Below, in pieces: positions 28,799 through 43,700 of a stretch of DNA of 64,000 nucleotides. The stretch is taken from positions 65,548,850-65,612,849 of the forward strand of contig CM054113.1 in assembly GCA_028673005.1 (NCBI GenBank), in the 5' to 3' direction. This stretch comes from Tanypteryx hageni (Eukaryota; Arthropoda; Insecta; Odonata; Petaluridae). Each line of letters begins with the position of its first letter. Position 1 is the first letter of the stretch. The notes under the pieces are model-generated. The model was given only the letters and a program-made list of their open reading frames with translations, did no database searches and was not told where the DNA came from. The translations under genes were made by a program, and so were the position numbers.

Positions 28799-31700
28799 CA
28801 CACACACCCATATATATAGGATAAACAATAGTCATGCTAAACATTGTAAGGGCTTAAAATTGTTAGCATTAAATTAAACAAGCAATTTTAACAACATTAA
28901 AGTAAACAGAAAGAAATGAGTTTGCAGAAGAATTCACACAAGTAAACATTAAATGTATGTAAGAATTTTGTACCAACCTATAAGTTGCCAGATTTTTACA
29001 GCGGTATGTTAATAAACAATCTAATGCATTTTTCTGGATTTCAGGATTGCGGTGCGAAATTAGTTCTCTGTATATTTCGGCTAGTTCAGGTTCCTTGTAC
29101 ATTGCTTTGGGATTACGCATTTTTGAGAGCAAAGACAAGAATGCAATCAAAGTCCTAAAATACAAGCAAAATCGATTTTATTACAGATCATGCTATATTA
29201 TGAAACAATTTCTACATCTACATTCAACACTGACTTGGATGAAAATCTGATGCTGAAACCATCACTAATTATGCTAACAGCATTTGTTCCTAATTCATCA
29301 GAATCCTCTTCATCTTCAGTCAACTCCGTATCATCTTCAGCCTTTCTAATATCCCAAGTTGGAGCAACCTTGTTGTCGGATTTCATGAACTCCTCCCTTG
29401 ATGAAATTAACCATGCATTAAAACAACATATGACAATTTCCTTAGTCTCATAACAAATCCAAGGAGAGATTGGAAAACTTACTCATAAAATGAAAGAAAG
29501 ATATCTGAAATATCTCTATTTTTTGCTTCACTAACTTCTGGAATTTCGCACATTGTGTTCAGAAGTTGAATGCGGTAATTTACAAAATCAGGAGAATCAG
29601 AAAGTGTGAATCGTTGAATGTACCACTCAAAGAGAAAGTCACCTGTAAAAATTAGAAAATAGATAAATAGTAATGTTCCCAACATATTAAATTATCAAAA
29701 AGTATGACTTATGAAGTTATAATTCCACACTTATCAATATAAAATATTGATTGCCTCCAAATTTGATACTTAAAGTATAACAGTACTATATCTCACCAGT
29801 AGTATTCAAGTTTTATGCAATAAGCATGATTACAATTAATAACTAAATGGATGGTATAAACATTTGTGTTAACTAACATTTAGAGAGGAGGCTTCCTTTG
29901 TCACCACTTTCCCACTTTTTGGCCATTTGTGCAGCAGACTTCATATCACTAGTCTCTAATTTACAACCAGCCTCAACCTTCACATACAACATTGACAATC
30001 TAAACTGACGAACAAATACATCCCAGAAAGCATTTGGAGAAGCACGAGCATGGGATGCAATCAACTTGCAGGTAGGTTCCCACAGTAACCTGAAGTTTAC
30101 AAAATGAATGCCAAGGAGGTACTGCAAAGTAGCCTGATAAAAGAAAATATTCAATTAAAATGATGTATCTTTGCTGTTAGAAAATTACAAGTAAAACTTT
30201 ATGATGACTGCAGAACATCGCTCAAGTGACTTACGTTGTATGAGTTGAATGACTTATCCTCTTCATTTAAAACTGGCTTCAGAGCTTCCAACATTCCAAT
30301 TTTTTCTCTAAAGCTGTGAATTGTTAAAGGGATATCTTCAGCTGTAAGACAAGCACCAAAAACACATGTATCATTTTCTTTGTGAACTAAAGCTTTTTCT
30401 GCCTCGGAGAGCAAATGGAGTGTGAGACAGCATACCTGTAAATGTACAAGGAAATAAACTTTTAAAACATCCTATTTGAGCACAAAATAAATTAAAATTC
30501 TTTATTTACTTAATTCTGCATATTTGAAATTTTTCCTGATCAATTTAGTGATGAATACATATATTAATAGTGCTATTCAAACATCTCATAACCCAGTGAA
30601 AGAAAATAAGATGATAAACAATATTGAAAAGAATATCAATAAACTCATAATAAAAACAATAGACAATGAAACAAAATCATTTATCTAATAGTAACATTTT
30701 GTTCCCAGTATATTTTTTACATATTTCAACATGCTTTCCATTGAATGGTTATATTTTCCTGACAATCCTTGGAATCCAGAACTGGATCATGACCCCTACT
30801 ATGAAATGCACTGCACTGACATATACACACAGGGCAATAACACAATTGTTTTAATAAATACTTTCAAAAGTACTTCTATCAAACTTCAGCAAATAAAATT
30901 GTATTCGAATGAATACAGTATCTTATGCTACATATCACCCCAGGCCAAAATTTCAAACATTTCAAATTACCTCTCGATAGGGTGCAGCCAAATTTCCAGA
31001 AAGTGTATTATAGAGCTGATTGAATACCGCCAACTTGTCTTCGCTGAGATTCTCAGCACTATCTGTCATGGTTGCAGTGATATATACATCAAGAGCTCTC
31101 AGAATTGGAAGCCTGCTGGCCACAGTAGAGTGAGTTAAGAGTGCATTAATAACTCTATTAAATGATATATGCCTTGAAATTCTTCCATTATCATCCTTAG
31201 TTAATACAGCAGCAATAATGGATTCTGATAGAATGAAATAGAGGTCATCCATCTTCAGGCAATCATTCTCTCGATTTTCTTCCAATACATCAAACAATGC
31301 ATTGATAGAGTCAACAAGCAATTTTCCAAGATGATTAACTCCTTTTAAATGGGGAAGTATGATCAAGGCACTGACATAAATTTCCAAATAAGAAAATTCT
31401 TTATTGATGGGAGTAGACAGAGTTTCTTTCAGCAAATCATGGAAGTAAAAGGCATCTGTCTGATTTGCCACTGCACTAAAAAAAAATCAAGTAAATTCAT
31501 TAGCATCATATGAATACAACAAACTTCTTCTATTGTTCTAGCAACTACAGTGCATAAAATGTAACATAAGATCAGTAACAAATTAGCATATTTCCAGACT
31601 CAATGCATAATTCATCAAGCATTTCTTCATATTTAATAGTCATGAGGATAATTTATATCTGATAAAATATTTTGAGTTTGCACAGCAGTTCTAAATAAAT

Positions 31701-34700
31701 TTGCAAATATTGTGTTCAACTATGCCAAACATGGCATACTTATTAAAACAACAAGAAAGTATAATCCAAAGAAACGTAATAGAATGAAGCTAACTAACTA
31801 CCTTATGATTCCCAATAATAAGTAGAAGATAAAAAATGTTCTTGTTCACAATAAATAACATTAAATTAATTGACAGGTTTAGGAATTTTAAAAATCAAAT
31901 TGCAGAGCTAACTTAAAAAAGACTTGAATGAAATTTCAGGTAAAACTTTTTCCAACAAACTGCATATTATGTTCAAATGTACTCAATTCATCACAAAATT
32001 TGCTATAACAATCATTGATGACTTATTTCAGAGCAAAGCCAGAATTAAATAGTTACAAGATCAGTAACTGAGTAGGAAGAAACAATTCAAAATGAGAATA
32101 ATACCATATTCACTTGTGTAATACCAGCACACACAGAATGCCTGCACCCCTGTTATTAGAGCTAAAAATCTGGAAAAACTGGAATTCATGCAATGTCCGC
32201 AATTCCGAAATTTTTATATTTTATGGCAACATTGATTGAATAATCTAAAGCCGAGTTTGATGATATAATTACAGCAATAAGCAAATATTTAAGAAGTGAC
32301 TTTTGAAAATATTTAATACTTTTTTAATGTATGTAATCATGAAAAATTGACATCCATTGCCATTACATCACATGGAGAAAACTTGAAAATTTATTTTGGA
32401 GTCTAGCTCCGTAATCTTGCAGAAAGGTTCAATATTGAGCTTTGACACATTCTTAAGTTATTTAATTTAAAATGAATAATTTTCACTTATTTTGGGAAAT
32501 CACGCCAACTCCTCGAAAAAGAGGTGTGGCATACTGTCTCATTCACATTACTCTCTCGAAATTCACAAGATATATTACAGAAACGATACCACCCTTTTAA
32601 ATAACACTGGTGCTGACTCAAGACAATTGAATATAAGACAATGGTAATGTGAAAGACAAAATGCTTACAAATATATTGGAACAAGAATAATACACAACAG
32701 AAATACACAATAAATAAACCAAATAATTTATTGTATCTTTAAATTGATTTGTGTTCATTCAAACTCTTTATTTTTAATAATTAGATAGATGTGCAAGCCA
32801 AAAGTGTGAGCACTTCATTTAACATAACATTACATATGCGTTATAAGCAAAGTGAAGAGCTTAGAGCTCCGACTGAAAGCACTTCTTGCCAGAGTGGACG
32901 TGCTATGCTAGGGTAGGTGGAGAAATGTGGTTACTATGGCAACGGGTGACATCAACCGCTGCCTCGTGAAGAGGGTTTTGGTCACATTTCACTCTCCCAT
33001 TTCTCTCGGTCTTGAGTTTTTCTTTGATTTTGGTTGTTCATTGCATGGTGAGCCACTACATTTAGTTAATAGTGTTTTCTTTTTCAAATATCGTGTTGAC
33101 ATTGGTGTTTCTCATTAATTGCATTAATAATTTCTCTTTTGCTTTTTGTGAAAAATGAAACCAGAAAATGGTTTAATATGTAATTTGTTTTTTGTTTGTA
33201 AATTGTTTTTAGTTCTTACTTTACTGCCAACCAGTGTGTAAGTAGAAAGAAGTTTCTCCTGTTTAGAAGGAATAAGAAATTACTTAAGAGGCTGTCCATA
33301 AATGACGTCATGCAATTTTGGTAGATTTTTTACCCTCCCCTCGTCATCTTTCATCACAAAATCTCAGACCCCCCATATATGACGTCACATAGCTTTGACT
33401 CCCCCCTCTCCCCAAATACAAATTTGCAAAAGATAAAATTGGTTTGAAATCACTTTTTATTCATAAAAACAAACAATATAACATTGCGTTCTGAATTACA
33501 TAATACTTTTGGTCAAAAGGTAGCATCCAAAATATCTTTGAATGGTCTTGTTTTTGATGTCAGATAAGTGTTTCTCTCTCTCTCATTAAATTGTTCTAAA
33601 GAAATGCTGAACCAAGCACTAGCTCAGATCCGAAGATCCTTCCTCCTCCCTTTCCATATAGCTCTCAAGTGCTGATGCATAAGAAAAAAATATTCATCTC
33701 AAGAGTAAGAGACGTAACAGAGCAGATAAACTGTGCCTACATCCCCTTCCTCTACACAGTAGCTTTAGTATAGAGGTTCGGTTTGTCTCAGCATTGAATA
33801 AGGGTTTTTAGAAGCCACAATTCACATAACTATGCAAAAACTCAACCACAAAATTTAATGTATAATAAAGGTAAAAAGAAATACAGTAACAATTGCAGAA
33901 TTATGGTTACTGTTTTGAAATATATCAAGTTTTTTCAGAATTAAGAAAAGGTATTGCGTCAAAAAAAAAGAAATCTACCGATCTGTGGCATACTCAGTAC
34001 GCAGGACAACCGCATATGAAGTTTTCGTCCTTAGTATGCAGGATGACGTTGAGGGGTTAAGAATGCAACTAAGACTATAATCAAGGTAAAATTATGTAAA
34101 CATCGTATATACGGGCAGCTAAAAATATAACGCTTAACAAAGCTGGTTTTTGGTTTCCTCTACCTTGCTCTAAAAAGCAGTATTGAAGCCTCAAAAAAAA
34201 AAACTCTAAGAAATGAGATGAAGTAAATAATTAAAAAAACCTATCCATGACTTCCCAACCTATGAAGAAAGAGGCTTTCTTGGAGGTAAACAGACACAAA
34301 TCCGTTTGCAAATCCTCTACAAGGATAGTTCATGACGCTTAAATGAATAGATGAGAGATTTGCAGCAAGATGTTTCTAAGGGAGATGGTAATAGGTGCCA
34401 GCTTTTTGGTTCCTCTGTAAAATGTGCGAATTAAGAAGGAAGAAACGGAATTATCTGAAGGGACAAGTGCCAAAGATTTTCCCCAAGGGAGAAGGACCCA
34501 GTGTTTGAAACAATGAAACAGTCACGTATGAGAGTTTAAAGCAAGTGATTGTTTGATGTGTTATGGCCTTCGATGCACTCCACTACGAAAGGAGTGCCCT
34601 TAATGAGTGACGTAGTGATTCATAATGGTAATACAGCAAAACCTCTACCTTACGAAACCCTTTACAGTGAAGACCTCTGGATAGTGAACAATTGACGGCG

Positions 34701-37700
34701 GTCCCGCCAAACTTATATACAAAATGCCTAGTTATAACCTCTTTACTACGAACTTCCGTACTATGAAAACTTCCGAACAACGAAGGGAAAAAGTGGTCAC
34801 TTCCATTTATATTTACCTCTTTAGAACAAAATTTTGCTCGCTAAATATTTTTTTTCCAGTTACATACGCACAGGAAACGATTGTGCGCCAATTAGCATCA
34901 AGCTTTCAACAAGCCAATCATAGCATGTTTTCTAGCATGATGATGTATTTCCTGTGTTTCCAGCATTCTCACGCCATTGACTGGTGTACTACGTAAGAGA
35001 AGGTGTAAAATCGCAAAAAGTTATTGTGTGAGAAGAAATGTGTTAAATATCAATTCCTTTTGATATTTGTTCACAACACTGACTTTTAGCTCTTTGCTTG
35101 CTGCTCTTCAAGGTAAGTTTGAAGTTTATGGTCATGTGGCCATGCTTTCATGAAAAGTAAATATTGCATTGAAAACTTACATTGTTACAATCCCCAACAA
35201 TCTTGTGTTGAATTAAAGTGTAGTAATATCAACGTCAGAATACATTTACAGGAAATTAATTCATTTGGCTTGCTTTGCAATATTTTCTTGGTTTAAGGAA
35301 ACACGTTTGCATGGTATATAATCTTTTCCACTGAAATTTCAACTTTTATGTTCTTTTCCAAGAAGTAATATCGATTTTTAATTTATCAAGGCCATGTCTA
35401 ATGCTTGTGGGACTAAATGGCGGTAGTATTCTGTCGAGGAGAAATTGCAAACTTTGAAAGCTGTGGACCAGGGATTGAAGAAGGCAGAGGTGGCCCAATG
35501 ATTCAGTATCCCAGCATCTACACTTTCGACCATCATCGGGCAATGCACGGACGTCATTAATGCTGCACAATTGGGTCCAGATACAAAACGTGCACAGACC
35601 TGCGTTAATGAGGATCTGGATCGGGTGGTTTTCAACTGGCTCTCCCAGGCACGGGTCAACTTGATTCCTGTATTGGGGCCTATCCTGCAGGAACAGGCGA
35701 GGGAAGAGGCGCTGAGACTGGGGATAGACGATTTTCAGGCATCCAATAGATGGCTCGATAAGTTTAAGAGGTGGAACTTGGCCACGCTTAAGATTACGGG
35801 GGAGGAGGCAAGCGTTAATCCGGCTGTTGAGCAGGGTTGGAGGGAGAGCTTGCTGGCATTGATCAGGGAGAGCTACAGCCACAAAGACATATTTAAGGCA
35901 GGATTTTTTTTGTAATCTTCTTCCCAACTGCACTATTAGCATGAAGGGAGAGGCATGTCATGGGGGAAGATGTAAAAGGAGCATATCACGATGCTATTTT
36001 GCGCCAACAGAGACGGGTCAGAAAAGTTAACTCCCCTTGTAATTGGTAAATTTGTAAAACCATGTTTTAAAGATGTCAGGCGATTGGCATGCCCTTATGG
36101 CAACAGTAAAAATTCATGGATGACGGCATCTATATTTAGGAACTGGCTGGTAGGTGTGGATGCATGCATTGGGGGGGGGGGGGGGGGGCAGAACTGAAAA
36201 ATACTACTGAATATTGATTGTTGCTCAGCGCATAATTTGGAGGGGATTCATTTGAGGAACATTACTGTCCGCGCCAAAAGTATGTAGACTCGAGTTTGCG
36301 GCTTAATAGCTCAAAAACGGCTCATGGGATTTTCGTGCAAGGCATATCAGCGTGTAGATAAATTATTTCTACGTTTAATTCACGTAATGCAAAATTTTTA
36401 GAATGATTTTTAAGGTATGTTTTTAGACTGAGAATGAAAAATGGCCCCCTTTATTGAGCATTGTGGCAGCTGGCGTCACTTTGACGGTCTGTAATAACAG
36501 AACGGGATGTTCAAATAGAAGGGAAATTTAATAGAATGTGTGTCGTAGTCTTTTTATTACATGTGCTTAATCTCAATTGTTGCATATATTCGTTTACAGT
36601 GTTTTATTCAATTTATGAGACCGTGTTTTCTCCGCAAGTATGCGGCTTGGAGGCACGCGAACCAGACTGTCGTCTTCCTCTCTGTATTTCTATTGCGAAT
36701 CAATTATTGCCATAAAGCTAAAATGGACATAGTATTTTATACAGAATTTTATATTTGTTGAAACTGAAAGCGAGGCGAACACGACGTTCTCAGCGGTATT
36801 GGAGCCAATATTCACAGCACTTTACCTTTTCCCTGGATGCGTGCAACACTCGTAAAATCGAAGAACATTACTGGGAGAAAGATCACTTAACAGAAGAAAT
36901 AACCGAAATTCAACCCGTTATTGTAGATTTGCAAAGCTTGGGCTCAGACGCATCACTTGAAGATTATGATGATGATTTATTGGATTTTGATTAATTTCTC
37001 TGTGAGTTATGGTGAAATCGTACCCTTCATTTTGTTAATGCAATAAACTGTGGCTGCAGCTAAGCGACAAGCCGAATCTTTCACGGTGATAATCTTAATG
37101 ACAAAGTTAAACGCGTGCAATTTCTGCACAAGAGACTGTAAATAGTGTAAATATCTGTGTATAATATACAATGTATATATTTGTAAAAAATGATAGTGTA
37201 GTCCTGACCTGTGGCTAGAGCACTTGCAAGTGAATAGCTGGTGCAGCAGTACCAGTGAAACAGTGCAGCCATTAAGATAACCATTTTTAAAACTGCTGTT
37301 GGAGGTCCCTTACAGAAAAAGTTGACGGGAAATGGACTTACACAGAACAGCCACAGGCTCAGGTGAATATTGGCAACGCCGCACTCCAATACCGCTGAGA
37401 ACGTCGCGTTCGCATCTCTTTCAGTTTCAACAAATATAAAATTCTGTATAAAATACTCTGTCCATTTCAGCTTTATGACATTAATTGATTCGCAATAGAA
37501 ATTCCAAGAGAAAGACGACAGTCTGGGTCGCGTGCCTCCAAGCCGCATACTTGCGGAGAAAACACGGTCTCATAAATTGAATAAAACACCGTAAACGAAT
37601 ATAGGTAAAGAATTGAGATTAAGTACATGTAATAAGAAGACTACGACACACATCCTACTAAATTTCCCTTCTATTTGAACGTTCCATTCGATTATTACAG

Positions 37701-40700
37701 ACTGTCAAAGTGACGCCAGCCGCCGCAACGCTCAAAAGAGGGGGCCATTTTTCATTCTGTCTAAAAACATACCTTAAAAATCATTCTAAAAATTTTGCAT
37801 TACATAAATTAAACGTAGAAATAATTTATCTACACGCTGATATGCCTTGCACGAAAATCTCATGAGCCGTTTTTGAGCTATTAAGCCGCAAACTCGAGTC
37901 TACATACTTTTGGAGTGGACAGTAGGGTTGTTTTCTTCCCTCCAAATTGTACCAGTCGGCTGCAGCCTCTCGACCAGGGGGACATTTCGCAGGTGAAATG
38001 ATCCTATCGGCAGCAATTGGTGCAGTATTTGCTGTGCAGGATGGAGAGAAATGCAACCCTCCTTAAATGAAACCTCTTGCAGACAATGCAGCGACTTTGC
38101 ATTTCATGGGAGGCCATCTCACCCTCAAGCATAAAAAGTTGTTTTGCAAGGGCAGGATTTTTTTTATGATTGGATGGAAAGTGAGGAGTGTGTGGAACCT
38201 GAGGGAGAAGGATGGGAAGAAGTGAGGGTGGATTTAAATTTAAATTCTGCTTCTTTTCAAGATTTTGCTGATGTCGACTAGAATTTGTTGACCTGCTTGG
38301 TGGAACATGAGGATCCTGAAGTGATGGAAGTGTCCAATATGGAGGAAGTTGAGGAAAACACAGAATTAGAGATAGTGTAGCTGAAGTCGAGCGATGTATG
38401 TGCAGCACTGGACATGTTGGAAAAATATTTAATATCCTCAAAGGGTTGCAGTAATGCTGCTATGCATGCCGTTAGGGTAGTGGAGACTGCTGTTTCCCGA
38501 GAATTTCAAACTAATTTTAAACAAAAAAATAATTCCTTTTTAAAAAAATGTTGATATATATTTTATCAAATTTTAAATATAACTGTTTTTAAAAAGTGTT
38601 TTATTTCAAATTATTCCAAATTAAATTAATCCCCTAACACATTTAAAAAGAATTTCAACAAAAGATTGCAGCAATGGGGTATGTATCGTGGTGAAGTGGT
38701 TTCTATGCACTTTATTGCGATTAGTAATTTATTTGTCAGAGATGGAGCTGGAGTGTTGTTAAGAATGTTAGTGAAAAATATTGACTGGAGTCTTGATCTG
38801 GAGTGCCAACGACACTTAAAATGTTTTCTTATGGGAAAAAGGTCATTTTCATTAATCATGTTTTGAAATGTTGGCAATCCGTGCCATAGTGGTCAAATAG
38901 TGGTTTATTAATTAATGTCAATACCCAAGAAGAATATTTTTTATAAACTTAGCGGCTCAACAGATGCTTTAGTATTGGCTCATCGAGTTTCACATATTGC
39001 AACCTCAAAAAAGTCGCATAATTGCAGAGGGTGTTTTTGGGCAAAACCTACCAATCATTGCTAGAAAAAATAACTACATTTCAGAGTTGTATTTGGTGCA
39101 TGCCACTGTCAAACACTGCGAAACGAGATGAATGAATGTGGCCCTTTTTTCACAAAAGAAAGCATTGTGTCATCGGTGCTTCAAATCAATGTCTGTTGGC
39201 AAAGCAAATTAAACCGAGGGCACATTTTGAATATCGCCCACTTACATGTGATATTTTCTCCAGAAAAGATGTATTAGATGTATTTTAGTACAGAGTTAGC
39301 CATGTCTGCACATTGGCCTTCATTTGGATAACCTCGTTGCTTCCGTATGATCTAACAGGTAGCACGCCCCCGAAGTTGTGCAACACCCAATAACTCCTTA
39401 TCAACGAATTTCCAAATAAAGAATATACGGAAAATTGGGTCCCTTGAATTTCGTTAATGAGAGGTTTTACTGTATTATTCTTAATTTTTAACTCTAAATT
39501 ACTCTGCCAATTTTTTGTTTTAAAATGATAATGTTGCAAATAGCTCACGAAAATAATATGCTTAATTTTAATTAGCAAATATAATTAAGCGATAAGATTA
39601 ATCAATAACTATGATAAAACATGCACATTTATTGGCATCCAGTGATCTAAAGGATTTTCATGTTGTGACACTTCACCTACATCTCAGAACACAAGTTGTC
39701 ACTGTCCCAGCTAGAAATGATACACAGCATTGCACTTTCTAAATGTTTTGGTGAACCAAAATACTTTTTTCATGAAAAATCTTCTAAAAAATCGGGGTGC
39801 ATCTTATAGTCCAAAAAATACAGTATATCCATGGGCATGTACAAAGTAAAAGTCAACATAAAGATGCAATACTTATATTGTTTTGCTCATAAAGAAACAA
39901 GGTTTAAGTACTAGGAAAAATAATGGTCCCACCTTGTTCTATTAAAATCCAGATGGTACTGTTGCCAATTTTTCAATGCATTGCCTCCTGTTGTACAAGG
40001 AGGAGCCTTTTTCAAAATGAGGCAAGCTAATAGGTGAAGAACATCCTTGCCCAAGAAAATGTCCGAATCTCCTAAAATTTAAATAAGACCACTCTTGATT
40101 CACGATATTGTTTTAACACAGAAGACTAACTTAAGCAAACTTGTGCTATATCTACCAAGGAGTATGCTTTGTAACAGTTGGGAAGATGAGTAATTAACAA
40201 ATTGATGATTCAAAACCAAATTCTCTAGCCAGAAAATCCAAAAATTATTTGATTTGCATGGATAGGGACGAAGATCTTATCCACCCTTTCAGTGACACAG
40301 GTGTCTAACAAATGGCAGTTTTATTCTTCAGAGTAGCATTCTCTTACTGATTTAATGTGAATTCACAATAGTTTATTTGTATCAATCAATACATCATGTC
40401 ATGCCATCCCAGTTGGATTTCTCCGACTTATTTTATCATACTGTCCTTAAAAAAAAAACTCAATACACAATTTAAAATTATATTTACCGTATTTACCCGA
40501 ATCCAAGACTGTCAAAACAGAAAAGAGATTTTATGACCTAATTTCTCACTGAACGTATTTGATGTATATTTTGAACAAATGTACTCAGTATAGGTATGCT
40601 AGTTTGTTCATTAATTGAAATGGTTTGGTACAAATTTTTGTTTGAGAAAAAAAACCGAATTTTTCAAATGTATGCTTACAATTAATTTATTTTTCAAATG

Positions 40701-43700
40701 GGGAAAGAAAGTGATGATTAAGGGAATGTTCTGAAAATAATACATACGGTGACAGCATTAATTATTTTTTGAGTCCATATTGTTGTGGGAAGATTGAAAA
40801 TGAAATTATAACTTCATAATCTAAATGAAAATTTCATATATGTAGTCAAATAAACCAGGAAATATATAAATAGGTGAAAAAAGCCTGCCTGCTTGTAACA
40901 AGCCAGCTTTATCTGTCAGTGCCACTGAAATAATTAAAAATGGAGAAATCTTCATCTCTACTGCAATTTTAAAACAGTGTGATCAATTGCTACAATTAAC
41001 AAACCTTGAAGTCTTAGGTTTTACAACTTATCTCTGTCAACAAATGAGGATTCCAGTTAGAGTTCAAAAAAGAATTTCTTATACTTTAAGGATCATAAAT
41101 CACAAAATAAGAAACCTTGTGATCAGATACTATCTAGCAACATTTCATAGAGTTCAAGCAGAACTCTCCAATGCATCAGTTTTGCATCATTTCAAGGTTC
41201 CTTATTTCAACATGTGATAATAGTAATATGCAAGTAATAATATTGAACTCATCTTTCATCATATCAATCTGAGATATTATTTCAAAGGATGCTACTGTAT
41301 TCAGAATTTCAAATGATGGTGAAAGGAAAAGGTATAAGCATAAATTTTATAAAATAAAGCTATTACAAATCATTTTGACACTATAAAATGCGACAAAGTT
41401 ATATTTTATTTTATAAAATAAACAGGTACTCCTTTCACAATTACATAGTTCCACAAAGTAAAGGCCCCAGTAGTGAATTGCATGAATGTAATGAAATCTT
41501 ACCTGATGACTTCGAACAATGGCTGTAGCAAAATAACATTAAATGTGGCAAAACTAAAGCTTCAAATCCAGAAAAGTTTGTTGTCTTTTGAACAAAGTTA
41601 ATGATAACTGCTGTATTAGGAAATGTTAGCACCTGAAATGAAAAAATATTTAATATAAATAAAAAATATCACAAAAGCTTAAAACTTTTATTGATTAATA
41701 ATTGTCACATAAAATGACAAAGACTACTACAGTAATCTCTTGCTATTCAAAGCAGTTGCATTTTTAAAAAATTTAAGCATTTTAAAAAATAAGGAAAAAT
41801 GTGTACTTCAATGGCTTGGAACCTTGTCTGCTCATTCAGCTTTTTCCTAGAGCTTCTTCAGAATGAAAAATATCCTATATACACCCGTTCTTACATATTA
41901 TATCTTATATATTTTTAATTCATAAAAGTTGCATTTGCAGCTTTCTAATCAGTTGATTCAATTATCCATATAACATTACTAGATGTGTGATAGCACACAC
42001 ATCCTGAGCTTTGGCATCACAAAGAAATCTAACTTTGATTTATTACTGAATCATTTCAAATAACTCATAATGAGAAGATTTAAATAAAATCCTGTACAAA
42101 TAGGAGTCTGGCGTATCTACACAACTTGTGTGCTGTGACTAGGGATCCCAAACGCCCCAGTTTTACCAGGACAGTCCCAGATTTATGGATTTTATGGAGC
42201 TCTGTACTGGTGTCCCGACAAAGTCGACTCGGGACGCCAAATGTCCTGTTTTTCTTTTCAAAGCAACATTGTCTCTTGAACATTTTCACCTGACACCTAG
42301 CAACATTGAGTCAAGCTCTAGTGTACAAGTATCTCAAAACAAAGTAGCCCATGCCCACCATTAAGTTTAGTATTATTTGGTTACACCTAATATGAAAAGA
42401 CGTCATAGCATCATTGTGCTACTTTGTTGCGAGATACCTGTATGGATTTGAGTTACGGTTAATCATTGTCTCAGTTTACATTGTCCGCATTGCAGTGTTC
42501 ACGTCAATTTCTAAGTGTTCTACTTCTAACATTTTATTATTTTTATATTTTGAATAAATAATCCTAAAAAATGCCAAAGAGAAAATGCGTGTTTACTGAG
42601 AGTTTAAAGGAGCAATCCCATTTATAAAGGAAAGTAGCGTTAGTGGTGATTACTCAAAAGTGGAGTGTTTCTTATGCCATGCTGTGTTTAGTGTTGGTCA
42701 TGGAGGAAAGGCAGATATAGTTGACCATGTCAGCACAAAAAAACATATGGCTGCTGTGGCTGCAAAAACCTCCAGTCAATCATTAACATCATTTTTAGGA
42801 AAACAAACTGGGCGAAGAAGGAAGAGAGCTAGCTGCAAAAGAGGCTACGTTTGTTTATCATACTATCAAACATAATCATAGTTTCCAGTCAATGGACTGC
42901 ACTTCAGCTCTTTTAAAAACAATTCTAAACAAAAAATTTATCAGTACTCAAACAAAATGTAGGGCTATTGCTGTGAATGTATTATCACCGCATGCAAGAA
43001 ATGAAATACTGGAAGACCTAAAAAATACCAAGTATTGCTGCTTAGCTGCAGATGCTTCTAACCACACTGATCTAAAGATTGTACTGATTATAGTGAGATA
43101 TTTTATTCCAGATAAAGGCATTTCAACAGAAATATTAGAATTTTGCAGTCTCCCTGGAGAAACCTCCAATCTTATTGTTGACCATATTTTAAAAGTTGCT
43201 AAAAAGATGACATTGCTGATAAAATAGTAGGTATTTCAGCAGATAATACCAACACACACTTTGGCGGATTAAAAAAGAAAGGCAAAAACAATGTTTTTAC
43301 AAAGATTCAAGAAAAGTTCAACAGAAAAATATCATATTTACCCGAAAGGAAGACTATGTTTTTTCACAAAAATGCCATCAAAATATTAGGTATAGTCTTA
43401 GAATGGAGTATGAGGATTTAAGGTGAGAATACACCTCTATTTTAAATGCACCATGAAACACCCAGAGGTCAAGTATATGTCCGTTAAAATATTTATTATT
43501 GCATAAAGTAATACATTGTATTTAATTAATTACTACAATACTTTAAAAATTTAAGGTCAAATTTCTTAAAATTGCTCCCATGGACCAATGGTTCCACTTT
43601 GGTGGTAGGGAAGTGTTTAGAGCTGGTAAGGTAATTGCGTGACAAGTTGAAAAAAAATGACTACAGCTGGGCGGTTCCGTACGTAATATGAAACACAAAG

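Larger units (their letters stand above)
35395..38450 (+). pseudogene. Tigger transposase interrupted by foldback
   Basis: CENPB-type region: YSVEEKLQTLKAVDQGLKKA, then VINAAQLGPDTKRAQTCV, then PILQEQAREEALRLG and RWLDKFKRWNLATLKITGE. The DDE domain follows: MLFCANRDGSEKLTPLVIGK, SWMTASIFRNWL and LIDCCSAHNLEG (second D). The frame is cut at 36264 by the foldback and resumes at 37925 as VVFFPPNCTSRLQPLDQG (third D). Several stops and a G-run insertion near 36170 also break it. Confidence 0.85.
34634..39472 (+). mobile_element. Tigger element (4.8 kb including a nested foldback)
   Basis: The terminal repeats CAGCAAAACCTCTACCTTAC (left) and CAGTAAAACCTCTCATTAAC (right, reverse complement) are flanked by TA (34632-34633 and 39473-39474). 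It contains a decayed transposase (35395-38450) interrupted by a 1,658-bp foldback. Without the foldback it would be about 3.2 kb. It lies in UTP20 intron 7. Confidence 0.88.

Noticed and set aside
28639..28877. Several open frames on both strands with repeated THAR or ACVR peptides
   Set aside because: They are translations of the CACG/CA microsatellite, not genes.
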